Source: Photobacterium damselae
GTDB lineage: Bacteria; Pseudomonadota; Gammaproteobacteria; Enterobacterales; Vibrionaceae
DNA: 64,000 nt
Reading direction: 5' to 3'
Assembly (NCBI RefSeq): GCF_003026815.1
Contig: NZ_PYOG01000018.1
Location: forward strand, 1 to 64,000
In this document: piece by piece, positions 35,613 through 43,667 of the stretch
Numbering within the stretch: position 1 is the first letter of the stretch
Layout of the letters: the number at the start of each line of letters is the position of its first letter
Notes under the pieces: model-generated
Told to the model about the DNA's origin: nothing
Databases searched by the model: none
Seen by the model: only the letters and a program-made list of their open reading frames with translations
Position numbers and translations under genes: made by a program

Positions 35613-35747
35613 GTCATTCCCTACCGCGAGTGCAAACGAGTGAGATAGGGAATCTCATATTACAAATAGCAGAGGTAATCGAACCGATAAGATTTTAAAC
35701 ATATTGAATGAGATTCCGGATAGTTCGTCCCTCACTTCCGGAATGAC
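35613..35747 (-). repeat. 130-bp dispersed inverted-repeat element, copy 3
   Basis: This is 135 bp from GTCATTCCC to GGAATGAC, related to copies 1 and 2 but in the opposite orientation. The arms are conserved (ATTCCGG, CTCACTTCCGGAATGAC; CTACCGCGAGTGCAAACGAG) while the middle differs. It lies 26 bases beyond the pldA stop codon. Confidence 0.85.
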
Positions 35748-35772
35748 ATATTTTATAATGAGTACTCACAGT

Positions 35773-36627
35773 TTAAAACGCAATACCCATACCAACCCCA
35801 TTATCATAGTGATCATAATCAGAGATCGATAAACCATACCCGCTTTCAACTAGCATATATCCACGTAAGCGCTTATAGATTGGGAAGTTCCATGTTAGTT
35901 TTTCATAGCTACGCGAGAAACCACTTTCAAGCGCATTACGTACTGTGAAAGTTAATGAGTGCTCTTTAGTTGGCATCCAATTTAGACTAATGCGGCCATT
36001 ACCAAGATAATTTTCAATATTGGAATTGTAATCTCGTCCACCCATATCCAAACGCAGCCAAGGTTTTACGCTTAATGTAAATTGATCATTTTTAAAACTT
36101 ACATCGGCAAAAGCACGGTTCCAGCTCCGCTCATCATTACCACCGCGACCATTAGATTGATGAACAAAACCAAACGTTGTACCCGCATATTGCCAGTCAG
36201 ATGTTTCAGCTAATTTGGCAGAAAAACTCCAAAATAGAGATGGTTCATACTCGTTATCTTGAAAATAAGCAGAAGAGACATAAGCTTGCCAATTAGAGCG
36301 CTGAGTATAAGCAACATACATTGCATCATTATCAGTCAGTAAGTTTGAAAACATCTTATATTTCAAGCTGATCTGAAAGTTGACCTTGGTATTACTAAAA
36401 TGATCACCACCTGGAATCTCTGGCGAATATTCAGACTTATCAGGGTTTGAAGTGTAGTAAACAGGAAGGATAAAGTTGTCTTTATACTGCTCTAACAGTA
36501 GCGAATTATTACTGCTGTAATCTAAAGGGTTATTGACAGGAGAAGCAAGCTCATCAGCGTGAGCATGAGACATATAACAGACAGCTGCCAGTAACATTCC
36601 ACTGGTCATTAGAACATTTCTATTCAT
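35773..36627 (-). CDS. pldA: PldA: outer-membrane phospholipase A
   Basis: This 284-residue protein has a signal peptide ending near SHAHA and a twelve-strand barrel fold. The OMPLA catalytic residues are visible: His156 and Ser158 in FVHQSNGRGG and Asn170 in ERSWNRAF. It hydrolyses outer-membrane phospholipids that flip to the surface, usually after dimerisation with calcium. Its position inside a mannose-uptake locus makes no pathway sense. It is flanked by two same-orientation copies of the 130-bp repeat, so it looks inserted or rearranged. Confidence 0.92.
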   Translation of the reverse strand: MNRNVLMTSGMLLAAVCYMSHAHADELASPVNNPLDYSSNNSLLLEQYKDNFILPVYYTSNPDKSEYSPEIPGGDHFSNTKVNFQISLKYKMFSNLLTDNDAMYVAYTQRSNWQAYVSSAYFQDNEYEPSLFWSFSAKLAETSDWQYAGTTFGFVHQSNGRGGNDERSWNRAFADVSFKNDQFTLSVKPWLRLDMGGRDYNSNIENYLGNGRISLNWMPTKEHSLTFTVRNALESGFSRSYEKLTWNFPIYKRLRGYMLVESGYGLSISDYDHYDNGVGMGIAF

Positions 36628-36758
36628 AGTATTTTAGCACTATTGGTATAAATTTAGATTAGATATTGTGCTAATTATTACTCATAGAAATGATTTTGGC
36701 GAATATATTTATAAAAGAGAGCTAAATAAAAGAACTATTAATAGTGGAAATAAATATT

Positions 36759-36887
36759 GTCATTCCCTACCGCGAGTGCAAACGAGTGAGATAGGGAATC
36801 TAAATAAAAACTGTAGAGCTAACAATATCAACTCTACAGTACTTTTTATGAGATTCCGGATAGTTCGTTCCTCACTTCCGGAATGAC
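36759..36887 (-). repeat. 130-bp dispersed inverted-repeat element, copy 4
   Basis: This is 129 bp from GTCATTCCC to GGAATGAC, in the same orientation as copy 3 and almost identical to it in both arms. It ends 7 bases from the manA stop codon and lies 132 bases upstream of pldA. Confidence 0.87.
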
Positions 36888-36893
36888 ATTTTT

Positions 36894-38093
36894 TTAATTA
36901 TATGCTCGAGCAAATACACCATCACAGCTTGCTTGATACGTTTGCGCATAAGCAGGAACAAACAGAGATTCACCTTTGTTGATAGTCATTGTTTGACCAT
37001 TAACATGAGTTACAGTTAGTGGCGCATCAACCGCAAATAAGATTTCTGCACTATTTACCAAAATATCAGTACCTGTTGCTTGCTTATAAACACTGAACTT
37101 AAAATCAGGCACAGGAATTGGGTAATGCAGACCACCTTCAGCTTCATTAGCCGCAAGTAATAATGAATCAAATGGCATGGTACGGAAAATGGTGTTTGCC
37201 ACTAATTCTGGTACATCCATATATTTAGGCGTTAAACCAGCACGTAGCACATTGTCTGAGTTTGCCATGATTTCAAGGCCAGTACCTTTGATGTAAGCAT
37301 GCGGAGTACACGCATCAAGGAACATAGCTTCACCAGGGTTGAGCGTTAATACATTCAACATTAGCGGGGCAAATAGACCGATATCACCTGGATATTGCTC
37401 AGAAAGATCCACTAACAAGGCAAAAAATTCATCGTCTTGGTGCTGCTTGCTGTAAGCGATAAGAGCTTCTACTGCTTGCTCTTTTTGCTCTCCGTCAAGG
37501 GATAACATCTCAGTGAAAAATTGCGCAAGACCCGCTTCTGTTTGATTAGTTTCAAACTGGCTCACTAATGACTTTAACTCAGCAATATCAAGTTGCTTAA
37601 AGTTAGTCACAATGTCTGTAATTTCGCGGAAACCATTCATTGCTTGATACGGGGTTAACGCAAACACTAACTCAGGCTTATGGTTAGGATCTTTATAGTT
37701 ACGATTTGCCGCATTACGAGCAATCCCCATCTCTTCTTCTTTCGCAAAACCTATTTCGGCTTGTGCTTTATTTGGGTGAACTTGAATTGATAGTGCTTTT
37801 TCAGCCGCCAACACTTTAAATAGATACGGTAACTCACCAAACTGAGCTTGGGTTGTTGCACCTAAAATGGCGTCTGGATTTGTAGCAATAAAATCAGATA
37901 AACGTGTGTCTTGACCATTGACTTCAATCTGAGAGCAACCATTGGCATGCGCTCCCATCCAAATTTCAGCTTGAGGTTTATTTTCTGGATTTTCGATACC
38001 AAAAAGCTGGTTAACTGAAGTCACACTTCCCCATGCATAATCTTGGATTACATTATGCATTTTAAAAAATACAGTGTTGGTAGAGTTCGTCAT
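36894..38093 (-). CDS. manA: ManA: mannose-6-phosphate isomerase (type I)
   Basis: This 399-residue zinc enzyme interconverts mannose 6-phosphate and fructose 6-phosphate, feeding PTS-imported mannose to glycolysis and supplying precursor for GDP-sugars. Type I signatures are MHNVIQDYAWGS, the PQAEIWMGAHANG segment, LSIQVHPNKAQAE with zinc-binding His, KPELVFALT with Glu, and DACTPHAYIKGTGLEIMANSDNVLR-type residues (shortened). Length is normal. It may serve both mannose use and polysaccharide synthesis. Confidence 0.95.
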   Translation of the reverse strand: MTNSTNTVFFKMHNVIQDYAWGSVTSVNQLFGIENPENKPQAEIWMGAHANGCSQIEVNGQDTRLSDFIATNPDAILGATTQAQFGELPYLFKVLAAEKALSIQVHPNKAQAEIGFAKEEEMGIARNAANRNYKDPNHKPELVFALTPYQAMNGFREITDIVTNFKQLDIAELKSLVSQFETNQTEAGLAQFFTEMLSLDGEQKEQAVEALIAYSKQHQDDEFFALLVDLSEQYPGDIGLFAPLMLNVLTLNPGEAMFLDACTPHAYIKGTGLEIMANSDNVLRAGLTPKYMDVPELVANTIFRTMPFDSLLLAANEAEGGLHYPIPVPDFKFSVYKQATGTDILVNSAEILFAVDAPLTVTHVNGQTMTINKGESLFVPAYAQTYQASCDGVFARAYN

Positions 38094-38169
38094 TGTTCTA
38101 TGCCTTAATGTTCTTAATAGCGATGACCGCTAAGCAATTTCACTGCAGAGTTTTTAACATGACTGCAAG

Positions 38170-38228
38170 GTGAAGATCATCCTTTAATTGTGAAAATCAT
38201 CAAATTGCAAAGAAGCGTGAAAACCATC
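38170..38228 (-). promoter_or_regulatory. Three direct repeats GTGAARATCATC upstream of manA
   Basis: GTGAAGATCATC (38170-38181), GTGAAAATCATC (38190-38201) and GTGAAAACCATC (38217-38228) repeat in the same orientation. The first two are exactly 20 bases apart, two helical turns. Such spaced direct repeats are typical AraC-family operators, and an AraC-type gene lies directly upstream. Confidence 0.5.
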
Positions 38229-38275
38229 ACTGGAGATTTAAGGCTTAAATAGGAAAATAAATACGATATATATTA

Positions 38276-38400
38276 TCTTTTCCCTTTTCCCCATCTACCC
38301 TCTTTTCCTTATTCACCCTCTCTTCCTGCTCCTCCCTCTTTTCCCTATTCACCCTCTTTTCCCTATTCACCCTCTCTTCCTGCTCTTCCCATCTTTTCCC
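38276..38400 (+). repeat. Polypyrimidine tract with internal repeats
   Basis: An almost pure C/T stretch is built from recurring phrases (CCCTCTTTTCCCTATTCA, CTCTTCCTGCTC). It extends into the last codons of the AraC-type gene. Similar tracts occur at 44928-45150, 51215-51297 and 54981-55110. Confidence 0.8.
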
Positions 38401-39235
38401 TATACTCCGAAGGCGTTCTACCCGTTTTAGTTTTAAACACCCGACAAAAATAGTTCACATCTTGAAAGCCACAGCGCGTCGCAACTTCGGTTAGGCGAAA
38501 AGGGTATTTTTTTAACATGAATTTGGCACGTTCAATCCGCACCCAACTGATGTAATCGGCCAAGCGCATATGGCCTTGTTGACGAAAAATACGCGAGAGA
38601 TGATTGGGAGACACATTAAAGCGATTGGCGATGGTTTCTCGCGTGATAGGACGATGAAAATTCTCTTGAATATAAATACAGATCCCTTGATAGAGATCTT
38701 CAACCCGATTTTTACTGTCGCTATGGATAGGCGCTTTTAACATCTGCTGACTATAACTGAGTAAAGCCAATAACAGATGCTCATCCATTGGTGCTTGAAC
38801 CGGCTCTTTAGCCAACATATTCAGAGCTTGCAACATAGGATCAATCGCATGCCCTGTCCAAGCATGAATAGAATGCTTTTGGACATCATAAAACTTAGGT
38901 GTGTCTTTAAGTTTGCTGACTAGACTAAACCCTAACTGACGCTTACCAAATAAAAGGCTGAGCACAGAGCATTCGGTATCCCAGTTCGGTTTGTTCCAGC
39001 AATTAGGCGGAATATAAAGCGCATCGCCAGCCATCAATTTAACTTGATGTATGCCGTGCTCACCATCATCAAGCTCATTGATATACTCCCCTTTTAGCAC
39101 CAATTCTAAGCGGGGAAAATTTACCTGATAACTAAACTGTGGTGGTGTATTTAAATCACTGGCAAACCAGATACGGTTAAAACTCTCACGCTCAGTTAAA
39201 ATAGAATCAATGACATTGTGAAACGTTGTATTCAT
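38363..39235 (-). CDS. AraC-family transcriptional regulator (mannose locus)
   Basis: This 290-residue regulator has an N-terminal cupin-type sensing half (about 1-160) and a C-terminal double helix-turn-helix. The latter shows RETIANRFNVSPNHLSRIFRQQG, then FMLKKYPFRLTEVATRCGFQDVNYFCRVFKTKTGRTPSEYR in overlapping pieces. By position it should control manA and the PTS genes. The last nine residues (MGRAGREGE) are encoded by the polypyrimidine tract, so the natural C-terminus has been altered by the repeat. Its start overlaps the upstream gene by 4 bases (ATGA). Confidence 0.88.
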   Translation of the reverse strand: MNTTFHNVIDSILTERESFNRIWFASDLNTPPQFSYQVNFPRLELVLKGEYINELDDGEHGIHQVKLMAGDALYIPPNCWNKPNWDTECSVLSLLFGKRQLGFSLVSKLKDTPKFYDVQKHSIHAWTGHAIDPMLQALNMLAKEPVQAPMDEHLLLALLSYSQQMLKAPIHSDSKNRVEDLYQGICIYIQENFHRPITRETIANRFNVSPNHLSRIFRQQGHMRLADYISWVRIERAKFMLKKYPFRLTEVATRCGFQDVNYFCRVFKTKTGRTPSEYREKMGRAGREGE

Positions 39236-40038
39236 GTTCTTGTGCTCATCCCCTCAACAATTATCGCCCTAAACTCAGCAGTATCTGTCACACTCAATAG
39301 CCCTTGGCAATAAGTACTCTCTAATAGCGATTTAGAAAACTGAGCAAAAGGCATAATCATCTCTCGTGTGGCGGGTTTAGGCAGAGCTAATGCAATAATA
39401 AGCGAGACCGGACCTCGGGGGCTGTGCCAATCAATGGGCAAATTAGAAAGATACACAGCAAGACTTGGTTGCTCAACCTGTTCATTCATAATATGAGGCA
39501 AAGCAATATAATGATTCATCACTGTTGCTGAAATCTGCTCTCGATTTTGAAAGGCTTGGGTTATCGCTTGTGGGCCCATTTGCCTATTATCCAATGCGAT
39601 TGTCTGCGCCAGAGTGTCTAGCACTGCCGTTTTGGTTGGCGGATGGGTATTAAAATTGGCTTTGATCATCTGATTATCATCAAAATGTAGCCAATCACAA
39701 TATTGCTGACGTTTGTCTTCAACAATATCGAGCGCCTGCTCTGTGGTTCTCTGTTTGGCAAAAAACGGATGTTGATATTCAGCAAGAAAGTTAAGTACGA
39801 CTCGATGAGCCAATTCGGCATCTAATCCTTCAATATGAAATAAACAGAGATCTTGAGGTTTAGTTGCAAGAGCCAATACGCGAAGAGGTTGATCTATATT
39901 GGCGCTCTTATGGAGGGTAACGTTCACTAAACTCATGGATGAACGAAAATAATCAGCTAGTTTTTTTAGACGATTAAGTTGATAAAGAGGCAATCCCCCT
40001 TCACCACAATAAAATAAGATGTGTTGAGAGATCGCCAC
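39232..40038 (-). CDS. PTS EIIA-like protein with N-terminal extension
   Basis: This 268-residue cytoplasmic protein has a C-terminal EIIA domain of the fructose/mannitol type (about 125-268), with the phosphorylatable His in HYIALPHIMNE near residue 180. The N-terminal 120 residues (FYCGEGGLPLYQLNRLKKLADYFR, given in part) look like an HPr- or PRD-like helper region that I do not recognise firmly. It starts with GTG at 40038, with AAAGGA upstream. It lies between the EIIB and AraC genes and may donate phosphate to EIIB or signal to the regulator. Confidence 0.75.
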   Translation of the reverse strand: MAISQHILFYCGEGGLPLYQLNRLKKLADYFRSSMSLVNVTLHKSANIDQPLRVLALATKPQDLCLFHIEGLDAELAHRVVLNFLAEYQHPFFAKQRTTEQALDIVEDKRQQYCDWLHFDDNQMIKANFNTHPPTKTAVLDTLAQTIALDNRQMGPQAITQAFQNREQISATVMNHYIALPHIMNEQVEQPSLAVYLSNLPIDWHSPRGPVSLIIALALPKPATREMIMPFAQFSKSLLESTYCQGLLSVTDTAEFRAIIVEGMSTRT

Positions 40039-40058
40039 AAGAAATCCTTTAGACCCGA

Positions 40059-40367
40059 TTACGCACAGAGCTCAAGGCAACGCTCAAGAACGGCTTTAGC
40101 ATCAACTAATACTTCTTCGATGGTCACACAATGAATTTTGCTGCCAGTAAAACGGGCGCGATGCTCAACTTCAATATCCGAAGCAATTAATACCACATCA
40201 GCACGGGCAATATCTTGCAGAGATAGTTGATTTTCAATCCCCATCGCCCCTTGCGTTTCAACTTGAATTTGAATTCCCATCGCATGGGCTGTCTTATTAA
40301 GAGCATCCGCTGCCATGTAAGTGTGGGCAATACCAGTTGGGCACGCGGTTACAGCAACAATTTTCAT
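40059..40367 (-). CDS. PTS fructose-family EIIB protein
   Basis: This 102-residue cytoplasmic domain protein has the active-site cysteine Cys9 in VTACPTGIAHTYMAADAL. It closely resembles the EIIB module of the EIIABC gene at 33363-35273. No free EIIC gene lies beside it, so it probably works with the permease encoded nearby or with one outside the window. It is the first gene of the EIIB-EIIA-AraC operon, and a heptamer array lies 48 bases upstream of its start. Confidence 0.87.
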   Translation of the reverse strand: MKIVAVTACPTGIAHTYMAADALNKTAHAMGIQIQVETQGAMGIENQLSLQDIARADVVLIASDIEVEHRARFTGSKIHCVTIEEVLVDAKAVLERCLELCA

Positions 40368-40414
40368 TTCACTGATTCCATTGTTATTTTTGCCTGATGG
40401 TAGCAGGAATGATG

Positions 40415-40475
40415 GCGAGTGGCGAGTGGCGAGTGGCGAGTGGCGAGTGGCGAGTGGCGAGTGGCGAGTGGCGAG
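40415..40475 (+). repeat. Heptamer array F, (GCGAGTG)8 plus GCGAG
   Basis: Eight perfect units lie in the 177-base gap between the EIIB start and the RND permease stop. The tail carries CTCGC at 40511-40515 and CCTCGCC at 40524-40530 as inverted motifs and runs up to the stop codon of the permease gene. Confidence 0.92.
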
Positions 40476-40544
40476 AAGTCTTGACCACTATATTATCGAT
40501 GTCAAAACTTCTCGCAATACCAACCTCGCCAATTCAGCTTAAAA

Positions 40545-43500
40545 CTAATCCAGATTACCTTGGCTCATTCGACCTAAATACTCTTGTTCCAACTCTTTCT
40601 CTAGCTGTGCTTCCACATAACCTGGTGATTTTGTTTTCGCTGACAGTAAACGGTACATAGCCGGTATCACCAGCAGCGTTACCAAAGTCGCAAAAGCCAT
40701 ACCAAAGAACACCACAGTACCAACAGCGATTCGACTTTCAGAGCCAGCACCAGTCGATAAAATCAGAGGTAGTGCACCAAATAAAGTTGTAAAGGCCGTC
40801 ATTAAAATTGGACGTAAACGTCGAACCGATGCATCAATAATGGCTTGTTCAAATTCGGTGCCTTTATCGCGAAGCTGGTTAGCAAACTCAACAATCAAAA
40901 TACCGTTTTTCGTCACCATTCCGATCAACATGATCATACCAATTTGACTGTAGATATTGAGCCCTTGCCCCATAATCCAAAGCCCGGCTAAACCACCAAA
41001 GATCCCCATTGGTACCGTGAGCATCACCACTAATGGGTTAACAAAGCTTTCAAACTGTGCCGCCAATACCAAGTAGGCCACCAGCAAAGCCAAACCAAAT
41101 ACCATCATGATACTGCTTTGGTTTTCACGAAAATCTTTTGACTCGCCCGCGTAATCAATGGTGATATCTTTTGGTAATAACTCAATTGACTGTTGATCAA
41201 GAAAATCTAACGCTTCACCTAAGGTATAACCTTCAGAAAGATTGGCTTTTAACGTGATCGATTTCTGCTTCTGGTTATGGCTCAACTTTTGTGCAGAAGC
41301 CACTTCTTCTACTTTTGCTACTGTATCTAGTGTGACCAATTGACCATTTTTCGCTCTTAAATAGATCTGACTGAGATCGGCAGAACTGTTAAAGCTATTT
41401 TCATCACCACGTAAATAAACATCGTACTCTTCACCGCGTTCGACAAATGTCGTTTCGCTGCGACCTCCTAACATCACCTCCAATGTTTTGGCAATCTCAG
41501 CAACTGGAATACCTAACTCAGCGGCACGTTGACGATCAATGTTAACCACCAGCTCGGGAGTCGTCTCAGCATAATCAAGATCCACACCTTCCATCATAGG
41601 GCTATCTTCGGCTAGTGTTTGCAGCTGCTGAGCCCATTGGAATAACTCGGTGTAGTCAGAACCACCTAAGACAAATTGTACTGGTTCTGACGAGCCACCG
41701 CGGAAACCGGGCATCATAGGACGCACCATGACATCAGGGATCCCAGCTAACGCTTTACTGATCATACCAAGAGCTTGTTGCGCGGAAACCGTACGGTCGT
41801 TCCAATCTTCTAGCTGCATAATCACAAAACCGGTCTGATCGCCTGCTCGACCACCAAAGGCTGGGGATTGAATACTGACAGACTTAAGCACACCTTGACC
41901 CAGCATCGGCAATAGACGACGTTCAACCTCATCCATATTGCCAATCATACGGTTATAACTGGTGCCTTCCGCTCCTTTAACAAACGCAAACAGTACGCCT
42001 CGGTCTTCTTGCGGTGCCAACTGTGCTGGAATAACCTTCATCAAACCAACTGATGCCAACACACAAGCGATCACAACAATTGGCGCCATAAAACGTTTTT
42101 TCACCGCAACGGTCACAATGGCGCGATAGCCTCGCTCTAACTTATCAAATTGACGATTGATCCATTGATTAAAACGAGTCGGTTTAACATTGGCTTTTAA
42201 TAGTTTTGCCCCCATGACTGGCGTTAAGGTTAATGCTATCAATGAAGAGAAGATCACCGACATTGCCAACAAAACAGAAAACTCGGTAAATAGTCGCCCT
42301 ACCATGCCTTCCATAAATGAGATCGGTAAAAACACCATCACCAAAACCGCCGTGGTTGCGACAACAGCAAAGCCGACTTCTCGAGTACCTTTATAAGCGG
42401 CAAGTAACGGGGATTCACCACGCTGTAAATGGTGAAATATATTTTCGACCACCACAATGGCATCATCGACCACCAAACCAATAGCAAGAATCAGAGCCAT
42501 CAAGGTTAATAGGTTGATAGAAAAACCAAAAAAGTAAGCGGCAATAAAAGCAGAAACCAGAGAGACCGGTACCGTAATTGCAGGGATTAGTGTGGCACGG
42601 GCTTGACCAATAAAGATGTACAACACCAACACAACTAATGCACCAGTGACAAAGAGCGTGCTGTAAACTTCACCAATAGAGCGTTCAATAAAGACAGTAG
42701 CATCATAATCAAGGGTCAACTGCGTCCCTTGTGGTAGAAACTTCTGCATGCGCTCCACTTCCATGCGCACATCTTTAGCAACATTAAGTGGGTTAGCATC
42801 TGACATAGTCACAATCCCTAAACTGAGATTGACCACACCATTGCTTTTAAAAGTCGAGTTTTCGTTTTCAGCGCCAACGGCCACATCGGCAATATCTTTT
42901 AAATAGACAGGAGTGCCATCGGCTGCGGTTCGAACCACTAAATACTTAAAATCATCGGCATTACGATACAGACGAGCCGTGCGCACCGACATAACCGTTT
43001 GATCGTTACGAACTTCACCACCGGGTAACTCTACGTTTTCATCTTTTAGAGCATTAACAATATCTTGAGTGGTAACGCCACGCCCAGCCATCAGTTCTGG
43101 TTTGAGCTTAACATACATCACTTTATATAGGCCGCCCGACAAACTGACAGAGCTCACGCCGTTGATCAAACTAAAACGATCTTCAAGTACGCGTTGGGCA
43201 TAATCAGTAAGTTGCGTTCGATCCATCTCTGATGAGGATAGATTGATATAAAGCGCAGGCTCTCCTGAACCATTATCTTTTGACACTATAGGATCGTTAG
43301 CATCATCGGGCAGACGACGTTGAGCACGCGCAACCGCATCACGCACATCACTTACCCCTTCGGTAAGATCCCAATCCATATCAAATTCAATGGTAATTCG
43401 AGACATACCATTACGGGTAATCGACGTTATATTATCGATCCCGCTGATCCCAGACAGTTCATCTTCAATCGGTGTGGTGACTTGGCTTTCCATGACCGTT

Positions 43501-43667
43501 GCCGATGTCCCTTCATAAGTTGTCATTACGGTAACAACAGGGCTTTCAATATCTGGCATTTCACGAACAGCAAGTTTAGAAAAAGAGACAACACCAAATA
43601 CGCAGAGCAAAAGGCTGAGCACCACAGCAACAACTGGGCGCTTTACCGAAACATCCGATAACCACAT
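40545..43667 (-). CDS. RND-family efflux pump permease (HAE1 type)
   Basis: This 1040-residue inner-membrane pump subunit exports drugs or similar compounds with proton import. It has twelve membrane segments, two large periplasmic loops and the proton-relay residues: two Asp in AIGLVVDDAIVVVENIF (TM4) and Lys in MVTKNGILIVEFANQ (TM10). The start MWLSDVSVKRPVVAVV and the EMPDIESPVVTV segment place it in the VexH/VmeD-like branch by my recollection. It is cotranscribed with the adaptor gene upstream (1-base overlap). No outer-membrane TolC-type gene is adjacent. Confidence 0.93.
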   Translation of the reverse strand: MWLSDVSVKRPVVAVVLSLLLCVFGVVSFSKLAVREMPDIESPVVTVMTTYEGTSATVMESQVTTPIEDELSGISGIDNITSITRNGMSRITIEFDMDWDLTEGVSDVRDAVARAQRRLPDDANDPIVSKDNGSGEPALYINLSSSEMDRTQLTDYAQRVLEDRFSLINGVSSVSLSGGLYKVMYVKLKPELMAGRGVTTQDIVNALKDENVELPGGEVRNDQTVMSVRTARLYRNADDFKYLVVRTAADGTPVYLKDIADVAVGAENENSTFKSNGVVNLSLGIVTMSDANPLNVAKDVRMEVERMQKFLPQGTQLTLDYDATVFIERSIGEVYSTLFVTGALVVLVLYIFIGQARATLIPAITVPVSLVSAFIAAYFFGFSINLLTLMALILAIGLVVDDAIVVVENIFHHLQRGESPLLAAYKGTREVGFAVVATTAVLVMVFLPISFMEGMVGRLFTEFSVLLAMSVIFSSLIALTLTPVMGAKLLKANVKPTRFNQWINRQFDKLERGYRAIVTVAVKKRFMAPIVVIACVLASVGLMKVIPAQLAPQEDRGVLFAFVKGAEGTSYNRMIGNMDEVERRLLPMLGQGVLKSVSIQSPAFGGRAGDQTGFVIMQLEDWNDRTVSAQQALGMISKALAGIPDVMVRPMMPGFRGGSSEPVQFVLGGSDYTELFQWAQQLQTLAEDSPMMEGVDLDYAETTPELVVNIDRQRAAELGIPVAEIAKTLEVMLGGRSETTFVERGEEYDVYLRGDENSFNSSADLSQIYLRAKNGQLVTLDTVAKVEEVASAQKLSHNQKQKSITLKANLSEGYTLGEALDFLDQQSIELLPKDITIDYAGESKDFRENQSSIMMVFGLALLVAYLVLAAQFESFVNPLVVMLTVPMGIFGGLAGLWIMGQGLNIYSQIGMIMLIGMVTKNGILIVEFANQLRDKGTEFEQAIIDASVRRLRPILMTAFTTLFGALPLILSTGAGSESRIAVGTVVFFGMAFATLVTLLVIPAMYRLLSAKTKSPGYVEAQLEKELEQEYLGRMSQGNLD

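Noticed and set aside
8531..40475. Possible CRISPR arrays
   Set aside because: The units are only 7 nt, directly contiguous and without spacers. No cas genes are present in the window.
40321..40660. Frames with the same GEWRVAS-type peptide across array F
   Set aside because: This is the same artefact of the GCGAGTG array. The frame also overlaps the EIIB and RND genes on the other strand.
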